Below, piece after piece: positions 1 through 11,936 of a DNA stretch of 64,000 bases (its first letter is position 1; every line of letters begins with the position of its first letter). The notes below the pieces were generated by a model, which made no database searches, was not told the origin of the DNA, and was given only the letters and a program-made list of their open reading frames with translations. Source of the DNA: a virus; IMG/VR virus record IMGVR_UViG_3300021519_000877, positions 1-64,000 of that record, one strand, 5' to 3'. The position numbers were made by a program, and so were the translations under genes.

Positions 1-1
1 G

Positions 2-3000
2 CTATTACACAATGCAGTGGTTTCAATCAGGGGTGACAACTACAGTGGATCTAACTGGTGGTATAATGGTGATGTATGGGTATATGCTCAACAAAAAACA
101 ACACCAAATCAAGCCCCACTATTCGGTGTATATGACGATGCCGGCATTAATTTTGCTGACCAATCAGTATACAGTAGTTCATTTGCAGGCACAAAAATAT
201 TTGGATATGCTGTTGGAACAGGAACAGCTGACCCAGTTTTAGGATTTCCATTGCAGTATAAGAATGTGAATAATGTTGGAGATTATCTATTCAACAATTA
301 TTTCATGACCGACTCGTTTAGTAATTTTAAAACAAACGGTGCTGTTGATATTATTAACATTGCTGGAAACTATTTAAAAATAAATTCAACATCGAGCGAA
401 TCATTTGCAGATGTGTGGGTTGAAAAAATTGATCAACAAATTCCTATTATTCAATTCCAAGTTATGGAAGCAGACGGAATTTATGTTCAACTAAGTGCAA
501 TTGATACCCCCGGATACACTAAAGATTTAACAATAGAAGTATTTGTTAATGATATTAAGAAAATAGCCAATGTTGATTATGTATTCACAGTTGACGGGGC
601 AGCCGCATATGTTGTATCTACTACTACTTTTTCAGCTAACGATAGAATCTTAATTAAACTTTACACTAAAAAATTCCCTAATGCTAATGGCTACTACGAA
701 GCACCGATTAATTTAACTAATAATCCGCTCAACGGTTCAATTGATAACTTTACATTTACTGAAATTAGCGACCATGTAAAAACCATTGTCGATAACAACA
801 ATAAGTTTTTTGGAACATTCCCCGGAGCAAGTAATCTTAGAGATCTTGCAGACATTAGTTCATACGGCTCAAGACTAGTAAGCCATAAGAATCCAATAAG
901 TTTTGCTCATTATTTCTTAGGACTTAAAGAACACAATCTTATTGATGCAACACGCAAAGTTTCTATAGACTACAATCAATTTAAGACTAATTTAATCAAG
1001 CACGTTACTGATCTTAAAGGACTTTATACTCCGACCGAAGCATTAGACACTGCATTAACGGTAATGAATTCTTCTAAAGATAGCACGTTTCCATATAGCT
1101 ATTCAGATATGTTGGCCTACGGAAAAGATTATTCAGTAAGAACATACACAGTTGCAAATTCACGCAATGTTCAATACAGTCTTGAAAGCACATTTGATAG
1201 CACAGTATTAAGCGAAAGAGCAATCTTAGTCTACCGCAATACTCAGTTATTAATTAGAGGTATAGATTATCATATTGAACAGTTTATGCCGAGCATTACA
1301 GTTACCGCTGTATTGATTGCTGGCGACACAATTACTATTAAAGATTATTCTAGCACAGTAGGCAGCTATATTCCGCCTACTCCTACTAAACTTGGTTTAT
1401 ATCCAAAGTTTACTCCTGCTATCTATATTGATGATACCTATGCAGGCGATCCACAAACAGTTATCCAAGGACACGACGGTAGTATTACCGTAGCGTTTGG
1501 TGATTATAGAGATGATGTTTTATTAGAATATGAAACAAGAATTTACAACAATTTAAAAATTATCTATAACCCAGATCTTTTAGATATCAATACTGTAATG
1601 CCTGGAGCATTTAGAAATAATGCGTATTCACTAAAAGAAGTTACTCACCTAATATCACCTGATTTTTTAAGATGGGCAGGATTTTTTGGAGTTGATTATC
1701 AAACAAATTCGTCCTTTGATGAGTTAAACTCATTTACATTTAACTATTCATCAAACATTGACAGCCTAGATAAAAATCCGTTGCCTGGATACTGGAGAGG
1801 TGTTTACAAATATTTCTACGACACAGATCGTCCTAACACCCATCCTTGGGAAATGCTTGGCTTTACAGAAATGCCAGCATGGTGGGAGCCAACATACGGC
1901 CCTGCTCCATATACAAGCGGAAATCAAATCCTATGGGACGACCTAGAAGCCGGCCGCAATGCAAATACTGACACAATTGATGCGTTATATGTTCGCCCTG
2001 GACTAAGTGGAATACTTCCGGTTGATTCAAGTGGAAACCTAAAGAGTCCTACAGACACCGGGTTAGCAACTACTCCTATTGTTAACCTAGCAGACCCGCA
2101 TAGATTAGTTGTATTACGTAGCGAACAGATTAGTAGTAACTGGCAGCCAGGCGATTGTGCTCCGGCCGAGACAGCATGGCGCCGCAGTAGCTACTGGCCA
2201 TATGTGTGCCAGTCATTGCTTGCATTAACTAACCCCGCAACATATGCGGCCGCAATGTTTGATACAAGCCGTATGACCCCAAACAAATTTGGTCAATACA
2301 AATATGGCCCTAACGAAGAATTTTTAAATCCGTCTAAGGTTGTATTATATAGAGATACAGTTGATAGCACTCGAGTATTAGCATCAGGATACAGTGTGTT
2401 TATTATTGAAGCTGGAATCAATCGAAATGTAAATTATTTAGAAGGATTAAAAACTGATCTTGCTAATTTAAATTATAATCTAATGGCCAAACTTGGCGGC
2501 TTTGCAAGTAAAGATAAGCTTCGAGTAACAATTGATGCTGTTGATCCAACTAGTCCTTATCCTGGAGTGTTAGTTCCGTCTGAAGATTATCAGATATTCT
2601 TTAATCAAAGCACCCCTGTTGAAAGCATTAATGTTTCAGGATTAATTATTCAGAAAACTACAACAGGATATGCAGTAAGAGGATATGATAAGTTTAAACC
2701 TTATTTTACAGTATTCACTCCATACGCATCCAATGCTGATCAAACCGTAAGAGTTGGCGGCATAAGTGAAAGTTTTGTCAACTGGACAGTTAACACAATC
2801 TATGCTGCCGGACAAGTTGTATTTTATAATGACAGATATTATAGAGTAATACAAAAGCATAACAGCGGTACCACGTTTGATCTAACCTATTACCAGAGCT
2901 TGCCTTACTTGCCTACAGTGGGCGGAGTTGGTGTATATCGTCGCACTGCATTTGATAACGTAGAAACTATTGTATCTTATGGTGTAGAATATACAACTAT

Positions 3001-6000
3001 TCAAGAAGTCTATGACTTAATTGTGGGCTACGGCGAATGGTTAATGTCTAAGGGATTCGTATTTGATGAGTTTAACAACACACTAGAACAAGTGTTAGAT
3101 TGGAACTTTACCGCTAAAGAATTCTTATATTGGACCACACAGAATTGGGCAGTTAATTCTGTAATTACATTAAGTCCGTTTGCTAACAAATTAATATTTA
3201 GATCTAATAGCGGAGTAGTTGATAGCGTTGTTAATAACTTCTACGAATATAGTTTATTAAAAGCAGACGGTGCACCATTTCCTCAACACAAATTTTCAAT
3301 TGTTCGATTAGATGGAGAATTTAGCCTATCAACAGTTAACACTACAGACGGCATATTTTTTGCAAGATTAAATGTTGTGCAAAAAGAACATGCTATTGTA
3401 TTCAACAACTATACATTGTTTAACGATGTAGTATATGACATTGGCTCAGGGTATCGTCAGCGTCGTATAAATCTTAAAGGATTTAGAACACTTGGCTGGA
3501 ACGGTGACTTCTTTAGTCCGGGCTTTGTGTTTGATCAGGCAAATATTACTGATTGGAAAAAATTTGTTGATTATGGTATCGGTGAAGTTGTTCGTTTCTC
3601 AGGAAAATACTACACCGCCCCTAAGAGTATTTCTGGAACCGAAGCGTTTAACATTGACCAGTGGATTCTATTAGGTAGCAAGCCAGTATCACAACTAATG
3701 CCAAACTTTGATTATAAGATTAATCAATTTGAAGATTTCTACAGTTTAGACATTGATAACTTTGATGCTGGCCAGCAAGCAATGGCACAGCACTTAACTG
3801 GCTATACTCCTCGCACATACCTAAATAATATCATTGGTGATCCAATTGCAGAATACAAATTCTATCAAGGATATATTCGTGAGAAAGGTACAAAAAATCC
3901 TTTAACTAAATTAGGTAAGGTCAGTTTAAACAACTTCCAGAGCTCTATTGATTTCAACGAAGAGTGGGCATTCCGTATTGGATACTATGGCGGATATAAT
4001 ACATATCAAGAATTAGAAACTCAATTAGAGTCTACTAAGTTTATTGAAAATCCACAAATTATTGAATTCATTGATACCAAGCCAACCGGGTCAACGACTC
4101 CTGTGTATTACAAAGACTTGGCAGACATAATTGTTGCTCCAGAAGATTTTAATATAGAGCAAGCCTTTCCAACATCGACCACAGGCACATTTGAATTGCC
4201 AGTAGCAGGGTATGTTCGATTCAACGATGTTACTGCAACCGCATACAATAAAAACAGCGTTCTTGATATTGCTAACAATAAATCTATTATTGAAGGTAAC
4301 ACTATCTGGTTAGGCTTTAAAGAAAATGGCGAATGGGATGTTCTACGTGCTACACAAGTTCCTACAGTTATTATAGGAGTAGGCATTAATGTACCAGGGC
4401 AGTCGTTAACCGTTGCCACATATTACCCTCATCAATTAGCAGTGGGTGATTTAATTAGCATAAGCAGAATAGCAGATACTATTGATCAGTGTTATGTTGT
4501 GGCTGAAATTATAAGCCCAAATCAATTTATTGTTGGATCAACACTATCATCTCTGCCAGCAGTTTCTGGAACTATTTCAGGCTTACTATTTGCATTTAAA
4601 TCTTCAAGACTATCTGCATTTGATGACTTAGCAAATGTATCATATCTCGAAAGATGGAACTATGATGAAAAGGTGTGGGTTGATGATGACGGTACTGGCA
4701 AGTGGGCAGTATATAAAAAGACAGATAACTATACATCTTTAAACTATAATAATACACTTGATAAGCCAGGGCAACAGTTTGGTTCAAAAGTTATTGCAGA
4801 CGACAACTATAATCTAGTGGTAGTAGCAGCGCCGCAATATGAAAATATCAACACTGATGAAACAGGCCGCACATTTATCTTATCAAGAAGCTTTCAAAGC
4901 GAGCCACAGCTTGCATTTAGCTATTCATTAAACGATAGTTTGCATGTATACCATACCGGCACAGAAACTTTGTTGGGTGCAAGTTTGGCACTAGATGCCG
5001 CCGATAATTTGTTAATTGTTGGAGCACCTGCAACTGGCTACGTTAAATCTACAACAGGAACTTATGTTGTTTCTACAGGTTCTTCAACACTGTCTTATAA
5101 ACGACAAGGTGTTGTTAAATTATCTACATTAGATTTCAACAATAGTCAAGAAGCATTACAGACTGTAATAACAACTCCTAATCCTGCAAATACTTCTTCC
5201 TTTGGCACAAGTATTTTGTATTCAACTTCTACTAATAGGTTATTAGTAGGAGCACCGGGCGAGAATAAAGTTTATGCATTTACCGTAACATTATCTACTA
5301 CGTCTATTTCTGTAGCAAACAACTTTGCCGCAATTACGGCTCCACTATCTCTTAATACTGGAAGTAGTTTTGGTTATGCAATCGCATCGAGCTCCGCTGA
5401 AAAAGTTGCAGTAGCAGCGCCTGGCTTTATGTCCACTAGTTCAAATGGCGCAGTTTACATTTACGATCTATCCTCAACTTCAACATATATACAACAGATT
5501 ACTGGTGACAATTTAAATATGGCCGGCACTGATATATTTGGCCTAACAGTTACAATGAGTCGTGACGGAAAGTATCTAGTCATAGGAAGCCCGGTTGCAT
5601 ATGATTCAGTCCGTGGAACACAATCAGGTGTTGTAGATATTTTTGCTTGGCAAACCAACAAATATGTTTACAAACAAAGACTGCATGCACCAATCACTTC
5701 AAGTGATATTAGCTTTGGACAAGATCTATCAATTAATGATGCTGGAAACTTGTTGATTATTTCCTCGCTAGGCAATGCTAAGACAACTAATATTTCGTTT
5801 GACAAGTATGCAACTCGCCTTAGCAATGCTATATCGACTTCTACTTATGGTTCAATATATGTTAACGATCCTACAAGTTCAGAGCGCACAAAACAAACTA
5901 CATTTGATAGTGGATCTACACGATATCATTCTAAGATTTCTAATGCCGGCGCAGTGCATTCATATTGCCGTGAAAATGAAAAATGGGTATATGCTCAAGA

Positions 6001-9000
6001 AATATTTGATAAAAACATTTCTTCAAATAGCCAATACGGAAAGAGTGTTTTTGCAACCGATAATTCAGTGTATGTTGGTGCTCCTGGCCTATTGCCGAAT
6101 GGTTCAGATCAAGGTGAAATTTTTGTATTCGATAAAATAGATACAGCAATTAACGGATGGTCATTATATAGAAATCAAGAACCGGCAGTTGACCTGTCCT
6201 TAGTTAACAGAGCAATGACAATTGATGCATCAACAGAACAAGTTCAAGATTATCTTGATATTATTGATCCATTGAAAGGAAAGATTTTAGGCACAGCTAA
6301 ACAAGAATTAAAATATACAACTTCTTATGACCCAGCAATTTATAGTTTAGGTATTACAGGTGTTAACGTTAATTCTAATGCTAACTGGCTCGACGAGCAT
6401 ATTGGTGAACTATGGTGGGATTTATCTACAGTTAAGTATGTATGGTATGAACAAGGCGAGCTTGAATACAGAAAAAATAATTGGAACAGCATTTTCCCAG
6501 GTAGCACAATTGATGTTTACGAGTGGGTTCGTTCACAGTATCTTCCAGCCGAGTGGAGCGAAATAGCCGACACCGCCGACGGATTAACACGTGGGATTAG
6601 TGGCCAACCTAAGTTTACAGACAATTCAGTTATTTCGGTTAAGCAGGTTTACAATAGTGTTTCTAATTCATTCTCTAATGTATACTATTATTGGGTTAAG
6701 AATAAAGTTGTAATTCCAACCAACGTGCCAAGTCGCAGAATAGCTGCATTTGAAGTAGCACAACAAATTGCCGATCCACTCGGGTCAAGTAGCAAGTTCT
6801 TGGCAGTAATTAGTCCTAATGCAGTAATGTTAGGCAATTCAAAATCCGCAGTTGGGTCCGATCAAATTAACTTAAACATCGCATTTGATTATATTAATGA
6901 TGCCGCCAACCGCCATACCGAATGGTTGCTGTTACAAGAAAACGATCCAAATAGTAAACCTAATTGGTTGCTAGAGAAAAAATTAATTGATAGCTTACTT
7001 GGCCACGATGACTTAGGAAATCCAGTACCAGATCCAAGCCTTCCTAGCAAACTAAGCTACGGAGTTGAAATACGTCCACGTCAAGGATTGTTTGTTGATC
7101 GATTTGCTGCTCTTAGAAATATCATTGAGTTTGCTAATACAACACTGACTTCACAACTAATCACAGGACGAATTAGCTTTGACAATCTTGATGCTAAGGA
7201 TGCAATTCCATCCGCTGCAGAATATGATAAGTTAGTTGAAGACATTTATAGTTTGGAATTAATTCCTACAAAATTGTTGACCACTGCAGAATTAACAGCA
7301 GGACCAACACCAGACGGAAAACTAATATCAGTAGCTATTAGCGACCCGGGTTACGGTTATATTACACCTCCTACAATTGAAGTAATCGGCGACGGAACTG
7401 GAGCAGTATTAGAAGCGGTTCTTAATGATGCTACTCAAGTAGTGGGTGTTAATATTATTAATCCAGGGTCAGGCTACTCTGTTCCTCCAACATTAGTAGT
7501 TCGTCCATACACTGTAGTTGTGCAGACAGACTCAACAGTTGGCGGCAAGTGGTCAGTATATATTTGGAACAAGAGTCAATCCTTATGGATTAAGTCAAGA
7601 ACTCAAGACTTTGACACAACACAATATTGGAAATATATTGATTGGTCAAGCACTGACTATGATCCTTTAAAATCAATCGCAACTACAGTGGCATCACCGT
7701 ATGCACTAGCGGTGTTACAACAGTTATCAGTAAACACATATGTTAAGGTAAAGAATGGCGGTGACGGCAGATATCTAATTCTTAACAAAACAGACGGCAC
7801 TGGTGGAACATTTGACAATGACTGGGATTTAGTATATTCAGAAAAAGGCACAATTCAATTCTTAGATATTATTTGGAATCTAACCGATTCATTATATGCT
7901 TGGGATGAAAAAACTGGATTTGATCAAACAGAATACGATCAGAGTCCTGATAAAGAAATTGCTTATATCTTATTAGCTCTTAAAGATGACATATTTGTTA
8001 ATGAGCGTAGAATATATTGGAATCAATTGTTCTTTAAATCAGTTAAGTATGCTTTAACGGAACAAAAATTCCTAGACTGGGCATTTAAAACAACATTTAT
8101 TAGTGTTACTAACAATGCTGGAAGTCTTGACCAACGTCACACTTACAAATTAAGAAGTAGTGCAGATTACGAAAGTTTCTTGAATGAAGTTAAACCATAC
8201 CATACCAAGGTTAGAAGATTTACAGAAACATATACAAGCACAGAGGTAACAAAATCATTTACCACTGACTTTGATTTGCCACCTTACTATAATACTGCAA
8301 CATTAAATTTTAGCAAAGTAGAATTTGGTAATAATATTTTATTACAGTATCCATGGAAATCTTGGTATGACAACTATGCATACAGTATAGAAACAATCGA
8401 TGTGTATGATGGCGGTAGCAATTATTCACAAACACCAACGGTTACTATTGTTCCTGCGGCAGGTGATAAAGGGCACGGAGCAACAGCCGTAGCCTTTATT
8501 TCATTAGGCAAAGTTAGTAGAGTTATTGTTACTAATCCAGGTAGTGGATATACAGCAAATCCTACAATAGTATTCAATGGTGGCGGAAGCACTACATTAA
8601 CCGCTGCTCGTGCAGTGGCACGTCTAGGACACAATAATGTAAGACATAACGGTCTTACAATAAAATTTGACCGCGTTAGTGGCCGTAGAGAAATTGGGAA
8701 TCAAACGTTTACCGACACATTCCACGGCGACGGCGAAGCTCTTACATTCCCACTAACTTGGGTCCCTATAGCTGAAAAATCTTTAATTACATTGGAGGTT
8801 AACGGCGGACTACAGTTAATAGATGCATATACAGTTGAATATAAAGAAGCAAAATATAGCCCACAGCCAAATACTACATATACAAAAAAGTATGCAACTT
8901 TAAGACTTAATTTTATTCCTGCCAAGGGCGATGTTATTACTATTGAGTATCCAAAGGATGTAGATTTATATACAGCCGTTGATCGTATATTTGATTATTA

Positions 9001-11935
9001 CGAACCTACTAGCGGCATGCCAGGTAAATTCCCTGATCAACTTATGTCTGGCTTATCATATTCTGGTCTTCAGGTTGATACATTGCCATTCAACTTTGCC
9101 GGTGGCTGGGATGTTATTCCTTACGGAGCATCACCGTGGGACAACTATTCTACCGAAGTAGGATATTTTTCCTTTATAACAACGTCTACTGCAACACAAG
9201 CATTTACACTCAGCGATACTGTTATTAGCACAGGCACCCAGGTAAATGTATATGTTAAATCGGCAAATGATACAAGTTTAACTGGAACACGGATCGATGG
9301 TACTGGAACTAGTTCCATTCCTACTATTATTGGATTAGGAACAGGCGCAGTTGATTATATCGAAATCCTAAGTTCAGGATTGGGATACACTTCCACTCAG
9401 TTAACTATTACAATATCAGCACCTAATACATTAGGCGGCACACAGGCAATAGTAGGAGATAATTATACACTATCTCCAAGCGGCGATGGAAGTATCACTA
9501 GTATAAATTTAGATCCACAGTACCAAGGCAGCGGATATACATCTGCTCCTATTGTAACTATTACTGGTCCTTCTACAGTGACTGCCTATGCTAAAGCAGT
9601 ATTAAAAGCAGAGTTTATAACAACCGCTTCTACAGTTACGCAAACATCAATTACTATACCTTCAAGTGCGTTTGGGACTCCAAATAATCAGGTTGTGTTT
9701 AGATATTCCGACAGCGACGGCACTGTATTGCCAACAGATGAATACAGTTTGGATTCTGTTATCAGTGGCGGCGACCTTGCTTATACAACTGCATTAGGAA
9801 TTACTCCTAGTGAAATTATTCTAGACGGTGGCTCAACAAGCACTAGACATCTTACAGGAATGATGGATGACGGATTCTTAAATCCAATTAACAGTCCTGC
9901 TCCTGAAGAGTGCATTCCTGGGCAGATTAGAGAATCTATAGGTATTAGTGTATATACACAACCTGTTGATACATCACCTGTAATTACTAACAAGAAATAC
10001 TTTGTTGACGGAACTACAAGCACATTTGTCCTTGGAATTAAACCTACTAATATAGATTCAGTAATTGCTATTTTTAATAATATTAAATTAGACACTGACC
10101 AATATGTAATAGACTATGCATTAAACACATTTACTTTTAGTGCGCCTAATCCTGGAACAGGATGGTTAAGTTTGACATCTATGCAACTTGGAGCGGTACA
10201 GTTATTAGATGCTAGCTATGAAACCATTACAACAACTGGAACTACTTTATTAAGTGCAGTATCATTTGCTGATGTTGGCTCTAATGGTACAAGTGCATAT
10301 GTAACGGTAGATGGTGTACCGGCAGTAATGGGAGTTGACTATGCTTTAAGTAGCTATCGCTCACGTGCAAGATTTACTTTCTATAAAACAGGAAATATTC
10401 AAACTTATTTGTTTAGAGGCGAAGTAAAATCATTCAGCGAAATTACAGAACAGATTATTAATGTTACAACTGGATCAACTACATTTGACCTATTACAACC
10501 GCCTGGTAATTTAGGTCCATATCATAGTCAAGTTATTGTAACTAAAAATCAGTTACGTTTAAATCCGCCAGTAACTACATATTACAAAGTATCGGGTAAT
10601 AATTTAATTTACAATATTAGCGAATCTATTATGTATCCGCCACGTGCGATTGATTTATTAAGCATTGAGGTTTATGTTAACGGAGTTTTATCACCACCAG
10701 TAAGGGGATGGAGATTAAATCAGCAAGACGGACAAATCCATTTTTCTACAAGTGTAATAACTGACGGCGATGTTATCGCTGTTGTAGTGAAGGCCGGTAA
10801 TGAATATCTGATTGAGAATAATCAACTAGTATTAACTACAGCCGCGACAATTGGCGATACACTACATGTAACTACCTTTACAAATCACGATCCTGATTTT
10901 ATTCGTTCAGAACGATATAACGGTAACAGCTCTAATTATTATAAGATGCAAAGAGCAGTTGTTGATTCCTCATATGTATGGGTTACCTATAACGGCGTGC
11001 CATTGATTGCTAACTTAGATTTTAGTGTAGGCACCGACGGATATATCATAAGAGTTCGCAACGGTTTATATCAAGGAACTACAGATAACATAGTAATAAC
11101 CAGTTTTGCAAAAATTGATTCTCAATTAACTGCTTACAGAATTTTCAAAGATATGTTAGGACGCACTCATTATAAGAGATTAAGTTCTGAAAATTCTACA
11201 GTGGTGATTCAAGATTTCCTTATTTCAGATGAAGTAATACTAGTGCAAGATGCTAGTATGCTAACTCCACCAAATATTTTAATTAATACTCCTGGTATTG
11301 TATTGATTAATGGTGAGAGAATTGAATTCTTTACAATTAACGGAAACGAATTAGGTCAGTTACGTAGAGGCACACTAGGTACTATGCCTCCAACTATACA
11401 GCCTGCGGGATCAACAGTGGTCGATCAAGGAAGTTTGCAAACACTGCCTTTTGTTGAGTTTGTTCAAAATTATGTAACAGCTACAACAACTTCTACGCAA
11501 CTTACTTTTGATCTTGCTGGCCATATTACATTTAATACAAGCACATCATACACTGATCAGATTGAAGTTTATTATGGTGGAACACCGCTATTAAAACCCG
11601 GCAAAGCAACCACAGTTCTACATGATTTTGATTCGTCATATGATAGTAGATCTGATGAGGCAGCAATGTCTCCTGGATTTACAATGACAGGAACAACGCT
11701 AGTTATTTCAACAACCAGCAACATTACATTAACTGGTGGTGTAAAACTAGAAGTAATTTCTCGTAACTCAAAAGTATTTGGAGATAACAAATCTCCTGAA
11801 ATGAAATTTTTATTAGATAAGACAGCATCATTACCGGTTGGTACCTTTGACTATGCCAATACTGAAGCACTAGTATACTTAGAATCAGGGTTAATATTAA
11901 CCGACGAAGAAGACGGACCATTAGAAGGATTATAA
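2..11935 (+). CDS. Giant virion structural/adhesion protein, 5' partial
   Basis: The frame is open from the left edge, so the GTG at 17 is not a reliable start and the true N-terminus lies outside; about 3,977 residues are visible. Roughly residues 1585-2045 (DNA 4770-6150) hold six or so repeats with a FG-x(n)-GAP/GSP pattern, as in FG-GAP beta-propellers of the integrin alpha type. Later (DNA about 7340-7500, 8400-8580, 9360-9570) there are paired GSGYT-x2-P motifs followed by TV/TI strands, a repeat common in phage adhesins. No enzyme motif is evident. It heads a tightly packed plus-strand fibre block, and the next ATG lies 1 nt after its stop. A role in the tail, baseplate or fibre is inferred from size, repeats and neighbours; a homologue in T4 itself is not recognised. 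Confidence 0.85.
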   Translation, partial: LLHNAVVSIRGDNYSGSNWWYNGDVWVYAQQKTTPNQAPLFGVYDDAGINFADQSVYSSSFAGTKIFGYAVGTGTADPVLGFPLQYKNVNNVGDYLFNNYFMTDSFSNFKTNGAVDIINIAGNYLKINSTSSESFADVWVEKIDQQIPIIQFQVMEADGIYVQLSAIDTPGYTKDLTIEVFVNDIKKIANVDYVFTVDGAAAYVVSTTTFSANDRILIKLYTKKFPNANGYYEAPINLTNNPLNGSIDNFTFTEISDHVKTIVDNNNKFFGTFPGASNLRDLADISSYGSRLVSHKNPISFAHYFLGLKEHNLIDATRKVSIDYNQFKTNLIKHVTDLKGLYTPTEALDTALTVMNSSKDSTFPYSYSDMLAYGKDYSVRTYTVANSRNVQYSLESTFDSTVLSERAILVYRNTQLLIRGIDYHIEQFMPSITVTAVLIAGDTITIKDYSSTVGSYIPPTPTKLGLYPKFTPAIYIDDTYAGDPQTVIQGHDGSITVAFGDYRDDVLLEYETRIYNNLKIIYNPDLLDINTVMPGAFRNNAYSLKEVTHLISPDFLRWAGFFGVDYQTNSSFDELNSFTFNYSSNIDSLDKNPLPGYWRGVYKYFYDTDRPNTHPWEMLGFTEMPAWWEPTYGPAPYTSGNQILWDDLEAGRNANTDTIDALYVRPGLSGILPVDSSGNLKSPTDTGLATTPIVNLADPHRLVVLRSEQISSNWQPGDCAPAETAWRRSSYWPYVCQSLLALTNPATYAAAMFDTSRMTPNKFGQYKYGPNEEFLNPSKVVLYRDTVDSTRVLASGYSVFIIEAGINRNVNYLEGLKTDLANLNYNLMAKLGGFASKDKLRVTIDAVDPTSPYPGVLVPSEDYQIFFNQSTPVESINVSGLIIQKTTTGYAVRGYDKFKPYFTVFTPYASNADQTVRVGGISESFVNWTVNTIYAAGQVVFYNDRYYRVIQKHNSGTTFDLTYYQSLPYLPTVGGVGVYRRTAFDNVETIVSYGVEYTTIQEVYDLIVGYGEWLMSKGFVFDEFNNTLEQVLDWNFTAKEFLYWTTQNWAVNSVITLSPFANKLIFRSNSGVVDSVVNNFYEYSLLKADGAPFPQHKFSIVRLDGEFSLSTVNTTDGIFFARLNVVQKEHAIVFNNYTLFNDVVYDIGSGYRQRRINLKGFRTLGWNGDFFSPGFVFDQANITDWKKFVDYGIGEVVRFSGKYYTAPKSISGTEAFNIDQWILLGSKPVSQLMPNFDYKINQFEDFYSLDIDNFDAGQQAMAQHLTGYTPRTYLNNIIGDPIAEYKFYQGYIREKGTKNPLTKLGKVSLNNFQSSIDFNEEWAFRIGYYGGYNTYQELETQLESTKFIENPQIIEFIDTKPTGSTTPVYYKDLADIIVAPEDFNIEQAFPTSTTGTFELPVAGYVRFNDVTATAYNKNSVLDIANNKSIIEGNTIWLGFKENGEWDVLRATQVPTVIIGVGINVPGQSLTVATYYPHQLAVGDLISISRIADTIDQCYVVAEIISPNQFIVGSTLSSLPAVSGTISGLLFAFKSSRLSAFDDLANVSYLERWNYDEKVWVDDDGTGKWAVYKKTDNYTSLNYNNTLDKPGQQFGSKVIADDNYNLVVVAAPQYENINTDETGRTFILSRSFQSEPQLAFSYSLNDSLHVYHTGTETLLGASLALDAADNLLIVGAPATGYVKSTTGTYVVSTGSSTLSYKRQGVVKLSTLDFNNSQEALQTVITTPNPANTSSFGTSILYSTSTNRLLVGAPGENKVYAFTVTLSTTSISVANNFAAITAPLSLNTGSSFGYAIASSSAEKVAVAAPGFMSTSSNGAVYIYDLSSTSTYIQQITGDNLNMAGTDIFGLTVTMSRDGKYLVIGSPVAYDSVRGTQSGVVDIFAWQTNKYVYKQRLHAPITSSDISFGQDLSINDAGNLLIISSLGNAKTTNISFDKYATRLSNAISTSTYGSIYVNDPTSSERTKQTTFDSGSTRYHSKISNAGAVHSYCRENEKWVYAQEIFDKNISSNSQYGKSVFATDNSVYVGAPGLLPNGSDQGEIFVFDKIDTAINGWSLYRNQEPAVDLSLVNRAMTIDASTEQVQDYLDIIDPLKGKILGTAKQELKYTTSYDPAIYSLGITGVNVNSNANWLDEHIGELWWDLSTVKYVWYEQGELEYRKNNWNSIFPGSTIDVYEWVRSQYLPAEWSEIADTADGLTRGISGQPKFTDNSVISVKQVYNSVSNSFSNVYYYWVKNKVVIPTNVPSRRIAAFEVAQQIADPLGSSSKFLAVISPNAVMLGNSKSAVGSDQINLNIAFDYINDAANRHTEWLLLQENDPNSKPNWLLEKKLIDSLLGHDDLGNPVPDPSLPSKLSYGVEIRPRQGLFVDRFAALRNIIEFANTTLTSQLITGRISFDNLDAKDAIPSAAEYDKLVEDIYSLELIPTKLLTTAELTAGPTPDGKLISVAISDPGYGYITPPTIEVIGDGTGAVLEAVLNDATQVVGVNIINPGSGYSVPPTLVVRPYTVVVQTDSTVGGKWSVYIWNKSQSLWIKSRTQDFDTTQYWKYIDWSSTDYDPLKSIATTVASPYALAVLQQLSVNTYVKVKNGGDGRYLILNKTDGTGGTFDNDWDLVYSEKGTIQFLDIIWNLTDSLYAWDEKTGFDQTEYDQSPDKEIAYILLALKDDIFVNERRIYWNQLFFKSVKYALTEQKFLDWAFKTTFISVTNNAGSLDQRHTYKLRSSADYESFLNEVKPYHTKVRRFTETYTSTEVTKSFTTDFDLPPYYNTATLNFSKVEFGNNILLQYPWKSWYDNYAYSIETIDVYDGGSNYSQTPTVTIVPAAGDKGHGATAVAFISLGKVSRVIVTNPGSGYTANPTIVFNGGGSTTLTAARAVARLGHNNVRHNGLTIKFDRVSGRREIGNQTFTDTFHGDGEALTFPLTWVPIAEKSLITLEVNGGLQLIDAYTVEYKEAKYSPQPNTTYTKKYATLRLNFIPAKGDVITIEYPKDVDLYTAVDRIFDYYEPTSGMPGKFPDQLMSGLSYSGLQVDTLPFNFAGGWDVIPYGASPWDNYSTEVGYFSFITTSTATQAFTLSDTVISTGTQVNVYVKSANDTSLTGTRIDGTGTSSIPTIIGLGTGAVDYIEILSSGLGYTSTQLTITISAPNTLGGTQAIVGDNYTLSPSGDGSITSINLDPQYQGSGYTSAPIVTITGPSTVTAYAKAVLKAEFITTASTVTQTSITIPSSAFGTPNNQVVFRYSDSDGTVLPTDEYSLDSVISGGDLAYTTALGITPSEIILDGGSTSTRHLTGMMDDGFLNPINSPAPEECIPGQIRESIGISVYTQPVDTSPVITNKKYFVDGTTSTFVLGIKPTNIDSVIAIFNNIKLDTDQYVIDYALNTFTFSAPNPGTGWLSLTSMQLGAVQLLDASYETITTTGTTLLSAVSFADVGSNGTSAYVTVDGVPAVMGVDYALSSYRSRARFTFYKTGNIQTYLFRGEVKSFSEITEQIINVTTGSTTFDLLQPPGNLGPYHSQVIVTKNQLRLNPPVTTYYKVSGNNLIYNISESIMYPPRAIDLLSIEVYVNGVLSPPVRGWRLNQQDGQIHFSTSVITDGDVIAVVVKAGNEYLIENNQLVLTTAATIGDTLHVTTFTNHDPDFIRSERYNGNSSNYYKMQRAVVDSSYVWVTYNGVPLIANLDFSVGTDGYIIRVRNGLYQGTTDNIVITSFAKIDSQLTAYRIFKDMLGRTHYKRLSSENSTVVIQDFLISDEVILVQDASMLTPPNILINTPGIVLINGERIEFFTINGNELGQLRRGTLGTMPPTIQPAGSTVVDQGSLQTLPFVEFVQNYVTATTTSTQLTFDLAGHITFNTSTSYTDQIEVYYGGTPLLKPGKATTVLHDFDSSYDSRSDEAAMSPGFTMTGTTLVISTTSNITLTGGVKLEVISRNSKVFGDNKSPEMKFLLDKTASLPVGTFDYANTEALVYLESGLILTDEEDGPLEGL

Positions 11936-11936
11936 C

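Noticed and set aside
12-242. Plus-strand 76-residue frame at the left edge
   Set aside because: It is a shadow frame inside the giant structural protein.
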